Shown: positions 52,801-61,713 of the stretch, piece after piece
How positions within the stretch are numbered: position 1 is the stretch's first letter
Layout: every line of letters starts with the position of its first letter
From: CAVXFB01 sp963760935
Lineage (GTDB): Bacteria > Planctomycetota > Planctomycetia > Pirellulales > Thermoguttaceae
Reading direction: 5' to 3'
Assembly (NCBI GenBank): GCA_963760935.1
Contig: CAVXFB010000008.1
Coordinates: 248,001-312,000, forward strand
DNA: 64,000 nucleotides
The notes under the pieces: generated by a model
Database searches by the model: none
What the model was told of the DNA's origin: nothing
What the model saw: only the letters and a program-made list of their open reading frames with translations
Position numbers and translations under genes: made by a program

Positions 52801-53539
52801 GGAGTTTCTTCGAGTCCTTCCTCGGCGGCCAGCGGCGGCTCATCGCTCGACGAGGGCGCCGATTCGTCGGGCGCCTTGTGGGCCGCCCGCCCGATTTCCT
52901 CGTATGTCTCATACTCGTAGCGAAGACAGCACTTCAACCGCCCGCAGCGTCCTGAAATCTTCGTCGGATCGAGCGTGGCCTTTTGCAGCTTCGCCATCCG
53001 CATGGAAACGGGCGGCATCTGCACCAGATGCGTGTTGCAGCAGACCGGCCCGCCGCAATCGCCAAAATCGGCCAGTAACTTGGCCTCGTCCCGCACACCA
53101 ATCTGCCGCATTTCAATCCGCGTTTGGAACTCACCGGCCAACAATCGGACCAGTTCGCGAAAATCAACCCGGTTCTCGGCCAAGTAATAGATAATGACGC
53201 GCTCGCCGCCAAAGACGTGCTCCGCATCGACCAGTTGCATCTTCAGGCCAAGCCGTTCGATGTGCTGTTGGCAGAGATCGGCTTCCTTCCGTGCCTGCTG
53301 CCGGATAAGCTCCAACTCGTGGCGATCGTCGGCCGTCATTTCGCGGAGAATTTAACCGCGCTGGACTCTTTGACCCAAGCTCGTGCCTCGGCCGTCGCCT
53401 CACAGAGTACCTCGCCGGCCTCCAGACCACGGTCCGTGCGGACAACCACCTGAGTGCCGCGGCAATGCGTTTGGCCCTGGGGGGCGGAGAAAATCCCCAG
53501 AAACCGCATCGCGCCGTAACGAACTACGTAATCCGCCAT
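52797..53539 (-). CDS. ricT: RicT/YaaT-type PSP1 domain protein (frameshifted)
   Basis: The ATG at 53539 starts MADYVVRYGAMRFLGIFSAP. The frame ends at a stop near 53336, but one extra A in AAATTCTCC (about 53350) would continue it as ILREMTADDRHELELIRQQA into the second frame, ending at 52797. Intact length is about 247 residues. The PSP1 core is visible: VIIYYLAENRVDFRELVRLL, MRQIGVRDEAKLLADFGDCGG, PVCCNTHL, and SGRCGRLKCCLRYEYETY. Conserved Cys may bind an iron-sulfur cluster. In B. subtilis, RicT is part of the RicAFT complex affecting RNase Y and mRNA maturation. Confidence 0.88.
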
Positions 53540-53721
53540 GAAAATTGCCTACCGTTGAACCCCCGCGCTGAAGCCTTCAGCTTATCCGATTCGCCGCGAA
53601 GCCGGAAGGGAAACCCGCTCCCCACTCTCTGGGGTGGAGCGGGAGATGCAGCAAGAGAAGGTTGATCGAGGCAAGCGACGTGAGCCGCTCTCCGCTCTCA
53701 CTCAGCCCCCGCGTCTCTCGC

Positions 53722-55044
53722 CTACTGCAACGGCTGGCCTGCGTAAGCGCCAGTGCGCAACGATCCCAACGTCTGGTTGGCGTACAGGTTCGGGTTGCGG
53801 CTAAACTTCTCCAACGTCGCTTCGCTCGAGAACAGGTAGATGCGCGGACCGAAGAAGACGCCGTGCTCGCGCATGCCGGGCACGGCTTTCCCTTGCTCTG
53901 CGGCTAAAACCACATCGTTGCCCGAGACGGCCGGTGCGTAGCGGTCAGGATCTTTGAAGAAGGTTCGCTGCGCATCGGGACTGCTAAACAGGTAGGTCCG
54001 CCCGCGGTGGATCGCGCCCCAACGACGGTCACCGGCGACCCACTGCTGCTTCTCGGCCAACGTAACCGGACAGAAGCCGTCCAAGCCCAGCGGCGGATTT
54101 AGCACCGGCAGCGTCGCGGCGCCATTTCCCGCCGGCGATGGCATATTCGCACTGTTCGGCGGCGTATGACTCGACTGCTGGGCCCACGCCGGCGCGGGAA
54201 TTGCCGGTTGTGTTAGCGGTGGCCCGGACACCGATCCCGAAGACGGCGTTGTCATTGCTGTCGAGGACGGTGAGGAGGCAGTATTCGTGGCCGGCATCGG
54301 ACCCGACGTCGGGTAGCTCGTGGGCGGAGCTGACGCGGATTGCGGCTGGGCAATCGGCGTAACAGGCTCGGCTTGGCGTCGGAAATAATTGCCGTAGCGG
54401 TTATCGGCCATAGCATTGTTTGTCGGAATGCCAGATGCGGTTGCCGGCGATTGACCGACAGAACCGACCGGCTGCCCGGGCGTGTTCGATGGCTGTGTGC
54501 CGCCAACCGGTGGTAGATTTTGAGCGCCGACGATCGGCCGGTTCACAGCCGTCGGCGTCGGATTCGACGTCACGGCCTGCGGTGCCGTCGTGCCCGGAAT
54601 CTGGGCGTACGGAGCACTGCCCGACTGTTTGGCCATGGCAGCGACTTGATTCAAACGAGCGGTCAGCGCAGCCACTTCAATCCGGCCTTTGATCATGTCG
54701 AGCAACTTGCCCTGTGGCGTCGTAATGACGGTAGTGGGCAAGGCGGTAACGCCATATTGCTGGGCAGTGGCCGGAAAGTAATCGGCGTTGATCTTCACGG
54801 CCACATAGTTGGCGGCCACAACACCGGCCAGACTCGGCTGGGTGAGGACTTCGGCCTCCATGCGTTTGCAGACGCTGCACCACGGAGCCCAGAATTGGAT
54901 CAGCACAAGGCGGTTCGTTTGGCCCGCGAAACGCTGGGCACTTTCCAGCGTAGGCTCCCAACGGATCGCCTCTTGCGACATACCTACCGCAGGTAGAAAT
55001 ACGGTAGTTATCAGTAGTCCAAACAAAGCAATTATCTTCTGCAT
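53722..55044 (-). CDS. Secreted thioredoxin-fold protein with C-terminal YHS-like domain
   Basis: 440 residues, signal peptide at 1-23. A thioredoxin domain (about 28-140) has WAPWCSVCK (C56, C59) and cis-Pro in ALPTTVI. A Pro/Thr/Ser/Ala-rich linker (145-315) follows, then a C-terminal region (about 318-440) with two similar modules, GFCPVTLAEKQQWVAGDRRWG and YLFSSPDAQRTFFKDPDRYAP, then GNDVVLAAEQGKAVPGMREHG and FSSEATLEKFSRNPNLY. These resemble YHS-type domains of metal-binding proteins. The pairing suggests redox and metal handling outside the cytoplasm. Not part of an obvious operon; upstream is a 625-bp gap before rho. Confidence 0.85.
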   Translation of the reverse strand: MQKIIALFGLLITTVFLPAVGMSQEAIRWEPTLESAQRFAGQTNRLVLIQFWAPWCSVCKRMEAEVLTQPSLAGVVAANYVAVKINADYFPATAQQYGVTALPTTVITTPQGKLLDMIKGRIEVAALTARLNQVAAMAKQSGSAPYAQIPGTTAPQAVTSNPTPTAVNRPIVGAQNLPPVGGTQPSNTPGQPVGSVGQSPATASGIPTNNAMADNRYGNYFRRQAEPVTPIAQPQSASAPPTSYPTSGPMPATNTASSPSSTAMTTPSSGSVSGPPLTQPAIPAPAWAQQSSHTPPNSANMPSPAGNGAATLPVLNPPLGLDGFCPVTLAEKQQWVAGDRRWGAIHRGRTYLFSSPDAQRTFFKDPDRYAPAVSGNDVVLAAEQGKAVPGMREHGVFFGPRIYLFSSEATLEKFSRNPNLYANQTLGSLRTGAYAGQPLQ

Positions 55045-55669
55045 TTTACCCGGCCTCGCGCAAGGAGTATCGGTGGGACGCCAAGCGTCGTCAGTAGGTA
55101 TCGGACCGGGTTGGGTGGGAAGTCGTGCAAAAATATGCCACGTATGGCGAAATTGCCGGTTATGCCTATATTTTCGTTGGAAAAGGGCGTACTCCCGCTT
55201 GCCACGGTCGCAGATGAAGGGTATGATACTTGTGTCAGGTTCAGCGGAGGTACCGGGTGATAGCTTGACAGGAGCCCCGGTACGGCTAAGATTAGTTGAG
55301 CTCTGCCTGGCAAGTAGGCGCTTTTTGGCCCGAGATCTTGATCGTCGGGCTACCTCGCTACGTTTCCTGCGATGGACCTAAGTCGCCTCTCAACCCAAGC
55401 TTTCTGCCTTTGACCGATGGGTTGTTCGGTACGTTAGCCCGGTGTGGGCACATGCCGGCTCGAATGCAAATGGACTCTAGCTCGGGTCGTGATTCACGAC
55501 GTTCCCAATAGCCGCGTTATGCGGATACACGGCATTACTCTGCTCGGCAATACAATAGCCTTAAATCACGGTGCCCGGTTCCCAAGACGGGCATCTTCTC
55601 TTCAACTTGGGATTCAACTTTAGGCGCGAGCCCAAGGTATTCGCGCAACAGGAACCGTCGGTAGTCATT
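55045..55669. other. Intergenic region upstream of rho
   Basis: 625 bp between divergent genes. An in-frame GTG at 55571 would extend Rho, but I prefer the ATG at 55670. I see no other coding frame, attenuator-like hairpin or RNA gene that I can support. In many bacteria rho is autoregulated from a long leader, so this length would fit. Confidence 0.5.
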
Positions 55670-56959
55670 ATGGAAATGGGCAAACGGAAAAAGGGCCAAG
55701 GCCGACCGCGTGGCCGTGGTGGCGTCGGGACGAATCAGCGCGGCGGCAGCCACTACAGACAGCATGCCCGCCCGTATCAGCAGGGGCAGTCCAACGGCGA
55801 AAATCGCGGCGTCGAGCCAGCCGATAATGGCGAGCCGGGACCGGTCGAACCGGGCAGCGGCGTGCTCGAATTGCACCCCAACGGGTACGGCTTCCTCCGC
55901 AATCCGGACAACAACTACGTCCGCGAGATGACCGACCCCTTCGTCCCCGGCAGCATGATCGAGAAATACGCGCTGCGCGAAGGAGTCTTGATCAAGGGCA
56001 TGGTCCAGGCCGGACGCCGGCAGCAGGGCCCGCGGCTCCGCGAAATTACCGACGTCGATGGCATGGCCCCCGACGAGTACAAGAATGTCAAGACTTTCGA
56101 TGAACTGACCCCCATCAACCCCGAGTCGTGGATGAAGCTAGAGGTCGGTCCCGAGCCGCTGACCACGCGCGTGATGGACCTCCTGACGCCCCTGGGCAAG
56201 GGCCAGCGCGCTTTGATCGTTGCCCCGCCACGCACCGGCAAGACAATCCTCTTGCAGCACATCAGCCTCGGCGTCTCGACCAACTATCCCGATGTCAAAT
56301 TGATCGTCCTCCTGATCGACGAGCGGCCCGAGGAAGTGACCGACATGAAGCGGGCCGTCAAAGGCGAAGTCGTCGCCAGCAGCCTCGATCGCGACGTGGA
56401 AAGCCACGTGCGCCTCTCGCAATTGGTCATCGAACGCTGCAAGCGCTTGGCTGAGATGGGTAAAGATGTCGTCCTGCTAATGGACTCGATCACCCGCTTG
56501 GCCCGCGCCTTCAACAAGTGGGTCGGCAACACCGGCCGCACCATGAGCGGCGGCGTCGATATCAAAGCCATGGACATCCCCAAGAAGCTCTTTGCCACTG
56601 CCCGCCTCTTTGAAGAGGGGGGGTCGCTGACCATCGCCGGCACGGCCCTGATCGACACCGGCAGCCGCATGGACGAACTGATCTTCCAGGAGTTCAAAGG
56701 CACGGGCAACATGGAATTGGTGCTCGATCGCAAGCTGGCCGATCGCCGTGTTTGGCCAGCCATCGACATCAGCCAATCCGGCACTCGCCGCGAAGAAAAG
56801 CTCTTGTCGCCCGAAACCCTGCGGGCCGTCACCATGCTGCGCCGTACGCTTTCCACAATGCATCCGGTCGACGCCATGGAACAATTGACGGCGAAGCTGG
56901 CGAAATTCAAGTCGAACCAAGAGTTCATCGACCTCATTAGCGCCGCCAAGGGCGACTAG
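55670..56959 (+). CDS. rho: Transcription termination factor Rho
   Basis: 429 residues from the ATG at 55670. A basic, Gly/Gln-rich disordered N-terminus (KRKKGQGRPRGRGG) about 60 residues long precedes the RNA-binding domain (GVLELHPNGYGFLRNPDNNY). The ATPase part has Walker A PPRTGKT, DERPEEVTDM (the Q-loop region), Walker B VVLLMDSITRLARA and the secondary RNA site. Rho is a hexameric RNA helicase that ends transcription. Complete and without frameshift. The alternative GTG start at 55571 would add 33 residues without homology. Confidence 0.97.
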   Translation: MEMGKRKKGQGRPRGRGGVGTNQRGGSHYRQHARPYQQGQSNGENRGVEPADNGEPGPVEPGSGVLELHPNGYGFLRNPDNNYVREMTDPFVPGSMIEKYALREGVLIKGMVQAGRRQQGPRLREITDVDGMAPDEYKNVKTFDELTPINPESWMKLEVGPEPLTTRVMDLLTPLGKGQRALIVAPPRTGKTILLQHISLGVSTNYPDVKLIVLLIDERPEEVTDMKRAVKGEVVASSLDRDVESHVRLSQLVIERCKRLAEMGKDVVLLMDSITRLARAFNKWVGNTGRTMSGGVDIKAMDIPKKLFATARLFEEGGSLTIAGTALIDTGSRMDELIFQEFKGTGNMELVLDRKLADRRVWPAIDISQSGTRREEKLLSPETLRAVTMLRRTLSTMHPVDAMEQLTAKLAKFKSNQEFIDLISAAKGD

Positions 56960-57065
56960 CGCAGGAAGCGGCAAACGGACTCTTGTCCTAGGTCAAGGCC
57001 GTCCTATTGCCACCCGTCTATAATACGGGTGTGCTGTTCGTTGCCCGATTGTCATACGGCCGACC

Positions 57066-57419
57066 ATGAGCCAGCCTCCACCCTTGCCGCCGCCTCGCAT
57101 TGCCCGTGAGAAACGTACCGTCGGCGCCATGATCGGCATCTACTGCCGCGCACATCATGGCGAGACGAAATCTCTATGCCCACCGTGTGCCAGATTGTTG
57201 GAATACGCCTTCTGCCGATTGGATCGATGCCCGTTCGGGGTAAAGAAGACGCCATGTGCCCGCTGCCTGGTGCACTGTTATGGCCCGATCATGCGGACGC
57301 GGATCAAAGAAGTGATGCGATTCGCCGGCCCGCGCATGGTCTACCGCCATCCGATCCTTGCCTTCATGCACCAGTGGGACAAATTGCGTAGCGCGTCAGA
57401 AATTGACGCATCATTCTGA
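57066..57419 (+). CDS. Nitrous oxide-stimulated promoter family protein (YbgA-like)
   Basis: 117 residues, ATG at 57066. Cys-rich: SLCPPCARLLEYAFCRLDRCPFGVKKTPCARCLVHCY across residues 38-75, a pattern with six to eight Cys that fits the nitrous-oxide-stimulated-promoter domain (DUF/PF11756-like). The C-terminus IKEVMRFAGPRMVYRHPILAFMHQWD is the conserved family end. The family is found in anaerobic or nitrogen-oxide-related loci, but its biochemical role is unknown. The ferredoxin-type gene starts 65 bp downstream and is likely co-transcribed. Confidence 0.88.
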   Translation: MSQPPPLPPPRIAREKRTVGAMIGIYCRAHHGETKSLCPPCARLLEYAFCRLDRCPFGVKKTPCARCLVHCYGPIMRTRIKEVMRFAGPRMVYRHPILAFMHQWDKLRSASEIDASF

Positions 57420-57484
57420 GCTGTCGGGTGCGTGCAACGCACGGCAGTATATTAGCGATTCACGCACACCGCATGGTGAGAACG

Positions 57485-58222
57485 ATGATCAGTAGGATTC
57501 GCCGACCAATTGTGGAAATCGATGAGGCAAAATGCGACGGTTGCGGCCAGTGTGTGCCCGCGTGTGCCGAGGGCGCAATCCGCGTGATTGACGGCAAAGC
57601 CAAACTCGTGGCCGACGTGTATTGCGACGGCCTCGGCGCCTGCCTGGGACATTGCCCGCGCGGGGCGATCAAGATTATCCATCGCGACGCGGATGCCTTT
57701 GACGAATCCGTGCAGCATGCAAGCGTCGACATACCTGTGAAGCCGTCGGTCCCCGTCTGTCCGGGCGCGGCGATGCACGACTTGCGGCTCCCTGTGCTGC
57801 CTGCCAGCCCTGCTGCGGCTTCCCGGTCGTTGCCCGAGTCAGGAGTCGTGCCTCTCTGCCACTGGCCGGTCCAATTGCATTTGGTTCCAACCGATGCACC
57901 GTTCTTGCGCGGCGCCGACGTGTGCCTGGTGGCCGATTGCGTGCCATTTGCTTGCGCCGACTTCCATGCCCGGATTCTGCGCGGTCGACCGGTCATCATC
58001 GGTTGTCCCAAGCTCGATGACAGTCGGGCGTACGTCGACAAACTGGCCGACATGCTCGGGCAATCCGCCATCAAGAGCCTCACGGTGGTTCACATGGAAG
58101 TCCCCTGCTGCACCAATCTGCTCCGCATCGCCGTCGAGGCCAGCCAGCGGTCGGGCTGCCAGGTGCCTCTCACCGAGGTGACCGTCTCCCGCCGCGGCGA
58201 GATTCTGCCAACAACGGAGTAA
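57485..58222 (+). CDS. 4Fe-4S ferredoxin-type protein
   Basis: 245 residues from the ATG at 57485; an ATG at 57473 is in frame. Residues 10-70 carry two [4Fe-4S] motifs: CDGCGQCVPAC...G (CxxCxxCxxxC) and CDGLGACLGHCPRGAI, the second lacking one Cys position of the standard pattern (C-x5-C-x3-CP). A Pro/Ala linker and a Cys-containing C-terminal region (VCLVADCVPFACADFHA, VIIGCPKLDD, EVPCCTNLLRIA) follow. Such proteins are often encoded with hybrid cluster protein and YbgA-like genes under FNR-type control. The redox partner is unknown. Confidence 0.87.
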   Translation: MISRIRRPIVEIDEAKCDGCGQCVPACAEGAIRVIDGKAKLVADVYCDGLGACLGHCPRGAIKIIHRDADAFDESVQHASVDIPVKPSVPVCPGAAMHDLRLPVLPASPAAASRSLPESGVVPLCHWPVQLHLVPTDAPFLRGADVCLVADCVPFACADFHARILRGRPVIIGCPKLDDSRAYVDKLADMLGQSAIKSLTVVHMEVPCCTNLLRIAVEASQRSGCQVPLTEVTVSRRGEILPTTE

Positions 58223-58445
58223 CGGGAAGCTGCCTGCCGCAAGCTCTCGTGGAGGCACAACGAATATCAATTCCGAGCGCGCTAGCCCAATTAAGTTATT
58301 ATCTGCATGCCCCGACCGCCACAAGCAGTCGCGTTGCCCCCCAAATTGGCAGAAATGGATAGGAATTTCTCCTATCGCCCCGTTGGTCGAGCTACCCTTT
58401 TGTAGCTAGTGCGGCGGTCGGTCAGCGATCTTGGAGGGCAAAGTC

Positions 58446-60371
58446 GTGAACCGCAGGCGGCAGGTCCGGCTCGAATCTTCTACCGGCGACGTGGCTAATA
58501 TAGCCCCGCTTTCTCCGCCGCTGATGACCCAATCCAATTGCAGCGACGAGGTGCTGCGGACGATCGAAGCCCGCTATCACGCCGTGATCGAGAGCGTCGA
58601 CGTCGGCCTGACCGTGATCGACAACGACTTCAACATCGTCATGGCCAACAAGAAGCAGGCCGCCATCGTCCACAGCACTCCGCTCGAGTTGCTCGGCAAA
58701 AAGTGCTACCGCGAGTATGAAGGGCGCGAGTCCGTTTGTCCTCACTGCCCCGCTATCCGCGCCATTGCCAGCGGCCAACCTGTGGAAGTCGAGGCGTCCG
58801 GAAAGAGGTTCAACGGAAGCCAGTTCTATGTTCGCGTCAAGGCTTCGCCAATGTTTGATCACCGCGGCCAAGCCACCGGAGTCGTGGAGATTGTCGAAGA
58901 CATTAGCCAACAGAAACAACATGAGTTGGAGATTGCCTGGCTGGCCAAGTTCCCCGCCGACAACCCGAATCCAGTTTATCGCATCGACCGTGACGGAGTG
59001 CTTCTCTACGGCAATCCTGCTGGTGCAGCACTGTTAGATTCCTGGGCTTGCCACACAGGGGATGTCGTGCCCGATCCCTGGCGCCGCCTTGCGCTCGATG
59101 CACTAACTTTGGGCACCGTTCAGCAAAGTGAATGCTGCTGTGGACCCATCGTGTACCATCTGAGCTTCGCACCGGAAGTCGAAGCCGGATACGTCAACGT
59201 CTACGCCTTGGACATCACCAACCGCAAGCGGGCCGAAGCGGCGCTCGCTGAAAGCGAGAACCGGTTTCGCACTGTCATCGAAACTTCGCCGGATGGCATC
59301 GCCCTGCTGTCACTGGACCACAAGATCCTCATGGCGAATTGCCAGGCGGCGAGCTATTTTGGCTACCGTAGCGCCGAGGAGTTGTTGTCCCGCGTTCACA
59401 ACGCCTTGGAGCTCTTGCCGCCCGAGGAGCATCAGCGAGTCGCGCAGGACGTCCAAACAGTTATTGAACAAGGTGTTCTCCTGGACGCCGAATACTGTAT
59501 GCTCCGCCCTGACGGCAGCCGCTTTCCCGCGGAAGTTAGCACGTCGCTCCAGCGCGATGCCCAAGACAACCCGACGGCCATGATTATCGTCTTCCGCGAC
59601 ATCACTAAACGCAAGCATGCCCAGCAGGCGCTGGAAAAGGCCAAGGAAGCGGCCGAAACGGCCAATCGCGCCAAGAGCGACTTCCTGGCCAACATGAGCC
59701 ACGAAATCCGCACCCCCATGACCGCCATCTTGGGGTTCAGCGATCTGCTCAGGGCCGGAAATATATCGACCGCCGAACAGCGACAGTTCTTAGAGGCAAT
59801 AAACCGAAACGGCAAGGCCTTGCTGGAACTGATCAATGGCATCCTCGACCTTTCGCGGATCGAGGCCGACCGATTGACGTTGAAAAAGACCGACGTGTCG
59901 CTCCAGCAACTCCTCGACGACGTTGTGTCGGTCGTCCAGGTGCAAGCCAAACGCAAAGGACTAACCCTGGACCTTGACTGCCTGCTGCCGCTCCCGAGGC
60001 AAATCCACACCGACTATCTACGCTTGCGTCAGATCCTAGTGAACTTAGCGGGCAACGCCGTCAAGTTCACCGATCGCGGCGGCGTGCGGATTGGCGTTCG
60101 CGCTATCGCCAATGCCCACCCATCCGGTAGCCTGCAATTTCTCGTAACCGATACCGGCATCGGCATCGCGACGGAAAAAGTGGGCGAACTGTTTCAGCCC
60201 TTCATGCAGGCCGACGCTTCGGCAACGCGCCGCCACGGCGGCACTGGACTCGGACTTGCTATCTCGAAACGGCTTGCCAATGCCCTCGGTGGCGATATCG
60301 AGGTCAGCAGCCAGTTCGGCGCCGGCAGCACGTTCACCCTGACCATCGATGTTGGCAGGGTCGACGGTTAA
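58446..60371 (+). CDS. PAS-domain sensor histidine kinase
   Basis: 641 residues. I choose the GTG at 58446 because TTGGAGGG lies 8 nt upstream. The PAS domains are at about residues 30-155 (VIESVDVGLTVIDNDFNIVMANK, with a Cys motif SVCPHCP) and 265-395 (VIETSPDGIALLSLDHKILMANC); a degenerate sensor domain lies between (WLAKFPADNPNPVYRIDRDG). No membrane segment: the kinase is cytoplasmic. HisKA has H419 in MSHEIRTPM; the ATP domain has NLAGNAVKFTDRGG, DTGIGI and GGTGLGLAISKRL. Intact ATP-binding motifs. No response regulator gene is adjacent; it may act on one elsewhere. Confidence 0.93.
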   Translation: MNRRRQVRLESSTGDVANIAPLSPPLMTQSNCSDEVLRTIEARYHAVIESVDVGLTVIDNDFNIVMANKKQAAIVHSTPLELLGKKCYREYEGRESVCPHCPAIRAIASGQPVEVEASGKRFNGSQFYVRVKASPMFDHRGQATGVVEIVEDISQQKQHELEIAWLAKFPADNPNPVYRIDRDGVLLYGNPAGAALLDSWACHTGDVVPDPWRRLALDALTLGTVQQSECCCGPIVYHLSFAPEVEAGYVNVYALDITNRKRAEAALAESENRFRTVIETSPDGIALLSLDHKILMANCQAASYFGYRSAEELLSRVHNALELLPPEEHQRVAQDVQTVIEQGVLLDAEYCMLRPDGSRFPAEVSTSLQRDAQDNPTAMIIVFRDITKRKHAQQALEKAKEAAETANRAKSDFLANMSHEIRTPMTAILGFSDLLRAGNISTAEQRQFLEAINRNGKALLELINGILDLSRIEADRLTLKKTDVSLQQLLDDVVSVVQVQAKRKGLTLDLDCLLPLPRQIHTDYLRLRQILVNLAGNAVKFTDRGGVRIGVRAIANAHPSGSLQFLVTDTGIGIATEKVGELFQPFMQADASATRRHGGTGLGLAISKRLANALGGDIEVSSQFGAGSTFTLTIDVGRVDG

Positions 60372-61190
60372 CCGGCATCTCTCGCCGATGCGTGTCACCG
60401 TCCGCCTTCACAGTGCGTAGCACAACGGATCTCGGCCGACTCTTCCTCTGCGAGACCGTGGCATGCGGTTGCAGCCTCGTCACGGCTTCACAGCAACGCA
60501 GCAGGCACACACTCCGTGCTGCGACCGGCCGCCACTGCTACGATTAAATCTGCCGGGCCCCGTCGCGACACTCTAAGGCGCGGCGAGCGTAGCTCCTCCC
60601 TCCTTAAATTTACAAGATCTTTTCCGCGGTTTTTTCTTATCAGTCTATTCCTTGCGATATCCGGCCGGTCTCTCATTCTCTTCGTGACGACCACCACACG
60701 TTTTTTAACATGCGCTATTCTACCCACATTAACAAACGAGACAGTTTGGGGTCTTTACATGCTATCGCGAAACTCATGGGCACAACTGTCGCGCTCTGTG
60801 CTGCTGCCCACGTCTCTTGTACATAAAGCTGGGCAGTATAAATAGTTTGAAACAAATTATGTAAAAAAAATGCGCGGGGTATTGCCTCGACTCGCGGCCT
60901 TTCTAAAATCGCATCAACTTGGAAACATGGCGGAGAGATGCGGCTTATGCGACTTAGCCTGAGTATCCTTGAGGGCGACAAATCACCCGTGTGGTGTGTA
61001 TGGACAACACATGATGCCAGCCGCCGAAAGGGCGTGCCGCATGCGAAAAACAATTGGACTCGATCAGGATGTGATTTAACGCAAGGACGGCGGCTTTGAA
61101 TGGCTTGGTTGGTTTCGCGTTCCGTTCTGTTGTTCGAGGTGTGGTGCTTCGACGAGAGCGGTTTTGCGTGTTTTTTAAAGGAGGTTGATC
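60372..61190. other. Long AT-richer intergenic region
   Basis: 819 bp between the histidine kinase and the small secreted protein. Short frames lack protein-like composition. The middle (about 60590-60870) is clearly AT-richer than the neighbourhood and contains runs such as TTTTTTAA and AAAAAAAA. The right end holds a very strong ribosome-binding site. I see no RNA gene I can name. Confidence 0.5.
61177..61190 (+). promoter_or_regulatory. Strong Shine-Dalgarno of small secreted protein
   Basis: AAAGGAGGTTGATC, an almost complete match to the anti-Shine-Dalgarno, ends at the ATG at 61191 with ideal spacing. It decides the start over the in-frame TTG at 61185. Confidence 0.8.
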
Positions 61191-61595
61191 ATGCGTTATT
61201 TGCTAGTTTTGTGCGCAGTCGTCGCTTTGGCCTTGCTGCCCTGTGTGGCTAGCGCGGCCGACGTCGGGCAGGTGTCCAATGCGACTCTTGGACAAATGGG
61301 CCTCAGCGGCCTACAGCCGATGACTGATGTTCAAGGGCTGGACATTCGCGGCAGCGGTTTCGCTGCGGCAGGCGGCTATTCAAGGGCCGTGTGGGGGGGG
61401 GCCTCGACTGCTAACGCTTACGTGGGCGTCTCGTACACCAAGAACGCCTCGGCAGGGGGCACTACCAATTCCTTCGCTGGCGTCCAGAAATCTGCGTCTA
61501 TCGACGTCGTCAGCCCGAGATTGAACGGGAGCGTGACCCTGACCATTACCCGTGGCGCTATCGCGGTTGGTTCGTCCACCGCCTGGGCCAAGTAG
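61191..61595 (+). CDS. Small secreted protein of unknown function
   Basis: 134 residues. Signal peptide at 1-22 (RYLLVLCAVVALALLPCVASA). The mature part is Gly/Ser/Ala/Thr-rich with short beta-like stretches (GLDIRGSGFAAAGGYSRAVWGGASTANAYVGVSYTK and NGSVTLTITRGAIAVG), suggesting a small surface or matrix protein. A near-perfect Shine-Dalgarno and a strong terminator just downstream make this an isolated, probably highly expressed unit. I do not recognise a family. Confidence 0.82.
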   Translation: MRYLLVLCAVVALALLPCVASAADVGQVSNATLGQMGLSGLQPMTDVQGLDIRGSGFAAAGGYSRAVWGGASTANAYVGVSYTKNASAGGTTNSFAGVQKSASIDVVSPRLNGSVTLTITRGAIAVGSSTAWAK

Positions 61596-61646
61596 GTTGC
61601 GGTCCGTTGCTTCCCCCCGACATCTTTGATGTGGGATCGCTAATGC

Positions 61647-61685
61647 ACGACGCCCCGCGCGAGTCGCGGGGCGTCGTTGTTTTTC
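61647..61685 (+). terminator. Rho-independent terminator
   Basis: A 13-bp perfect stem, ACGACGCCCCGCG (61647-61659) and CGCGGGGCGTCGT (61665-61677), with a 5-nt loop, followed by TGTTTTTC. The T-run is on the plus strand, so it ends transcription of the small secreted protein. The opposite-strand gene ends 29 bp further and lacks a T-run on its side. Confidence 0.9.
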
Positions 61686-61713
61686 GCACTCTGTACGGCA
61701 ACGCATCGGTAAC

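Noticed and set aside
57428..57484. Longer start for the ferredoxin-type protein
   Set aside because: The extension begins within a short palindrome and lacks a ribosome-binding site; the ATG at 57485 fits the family start.
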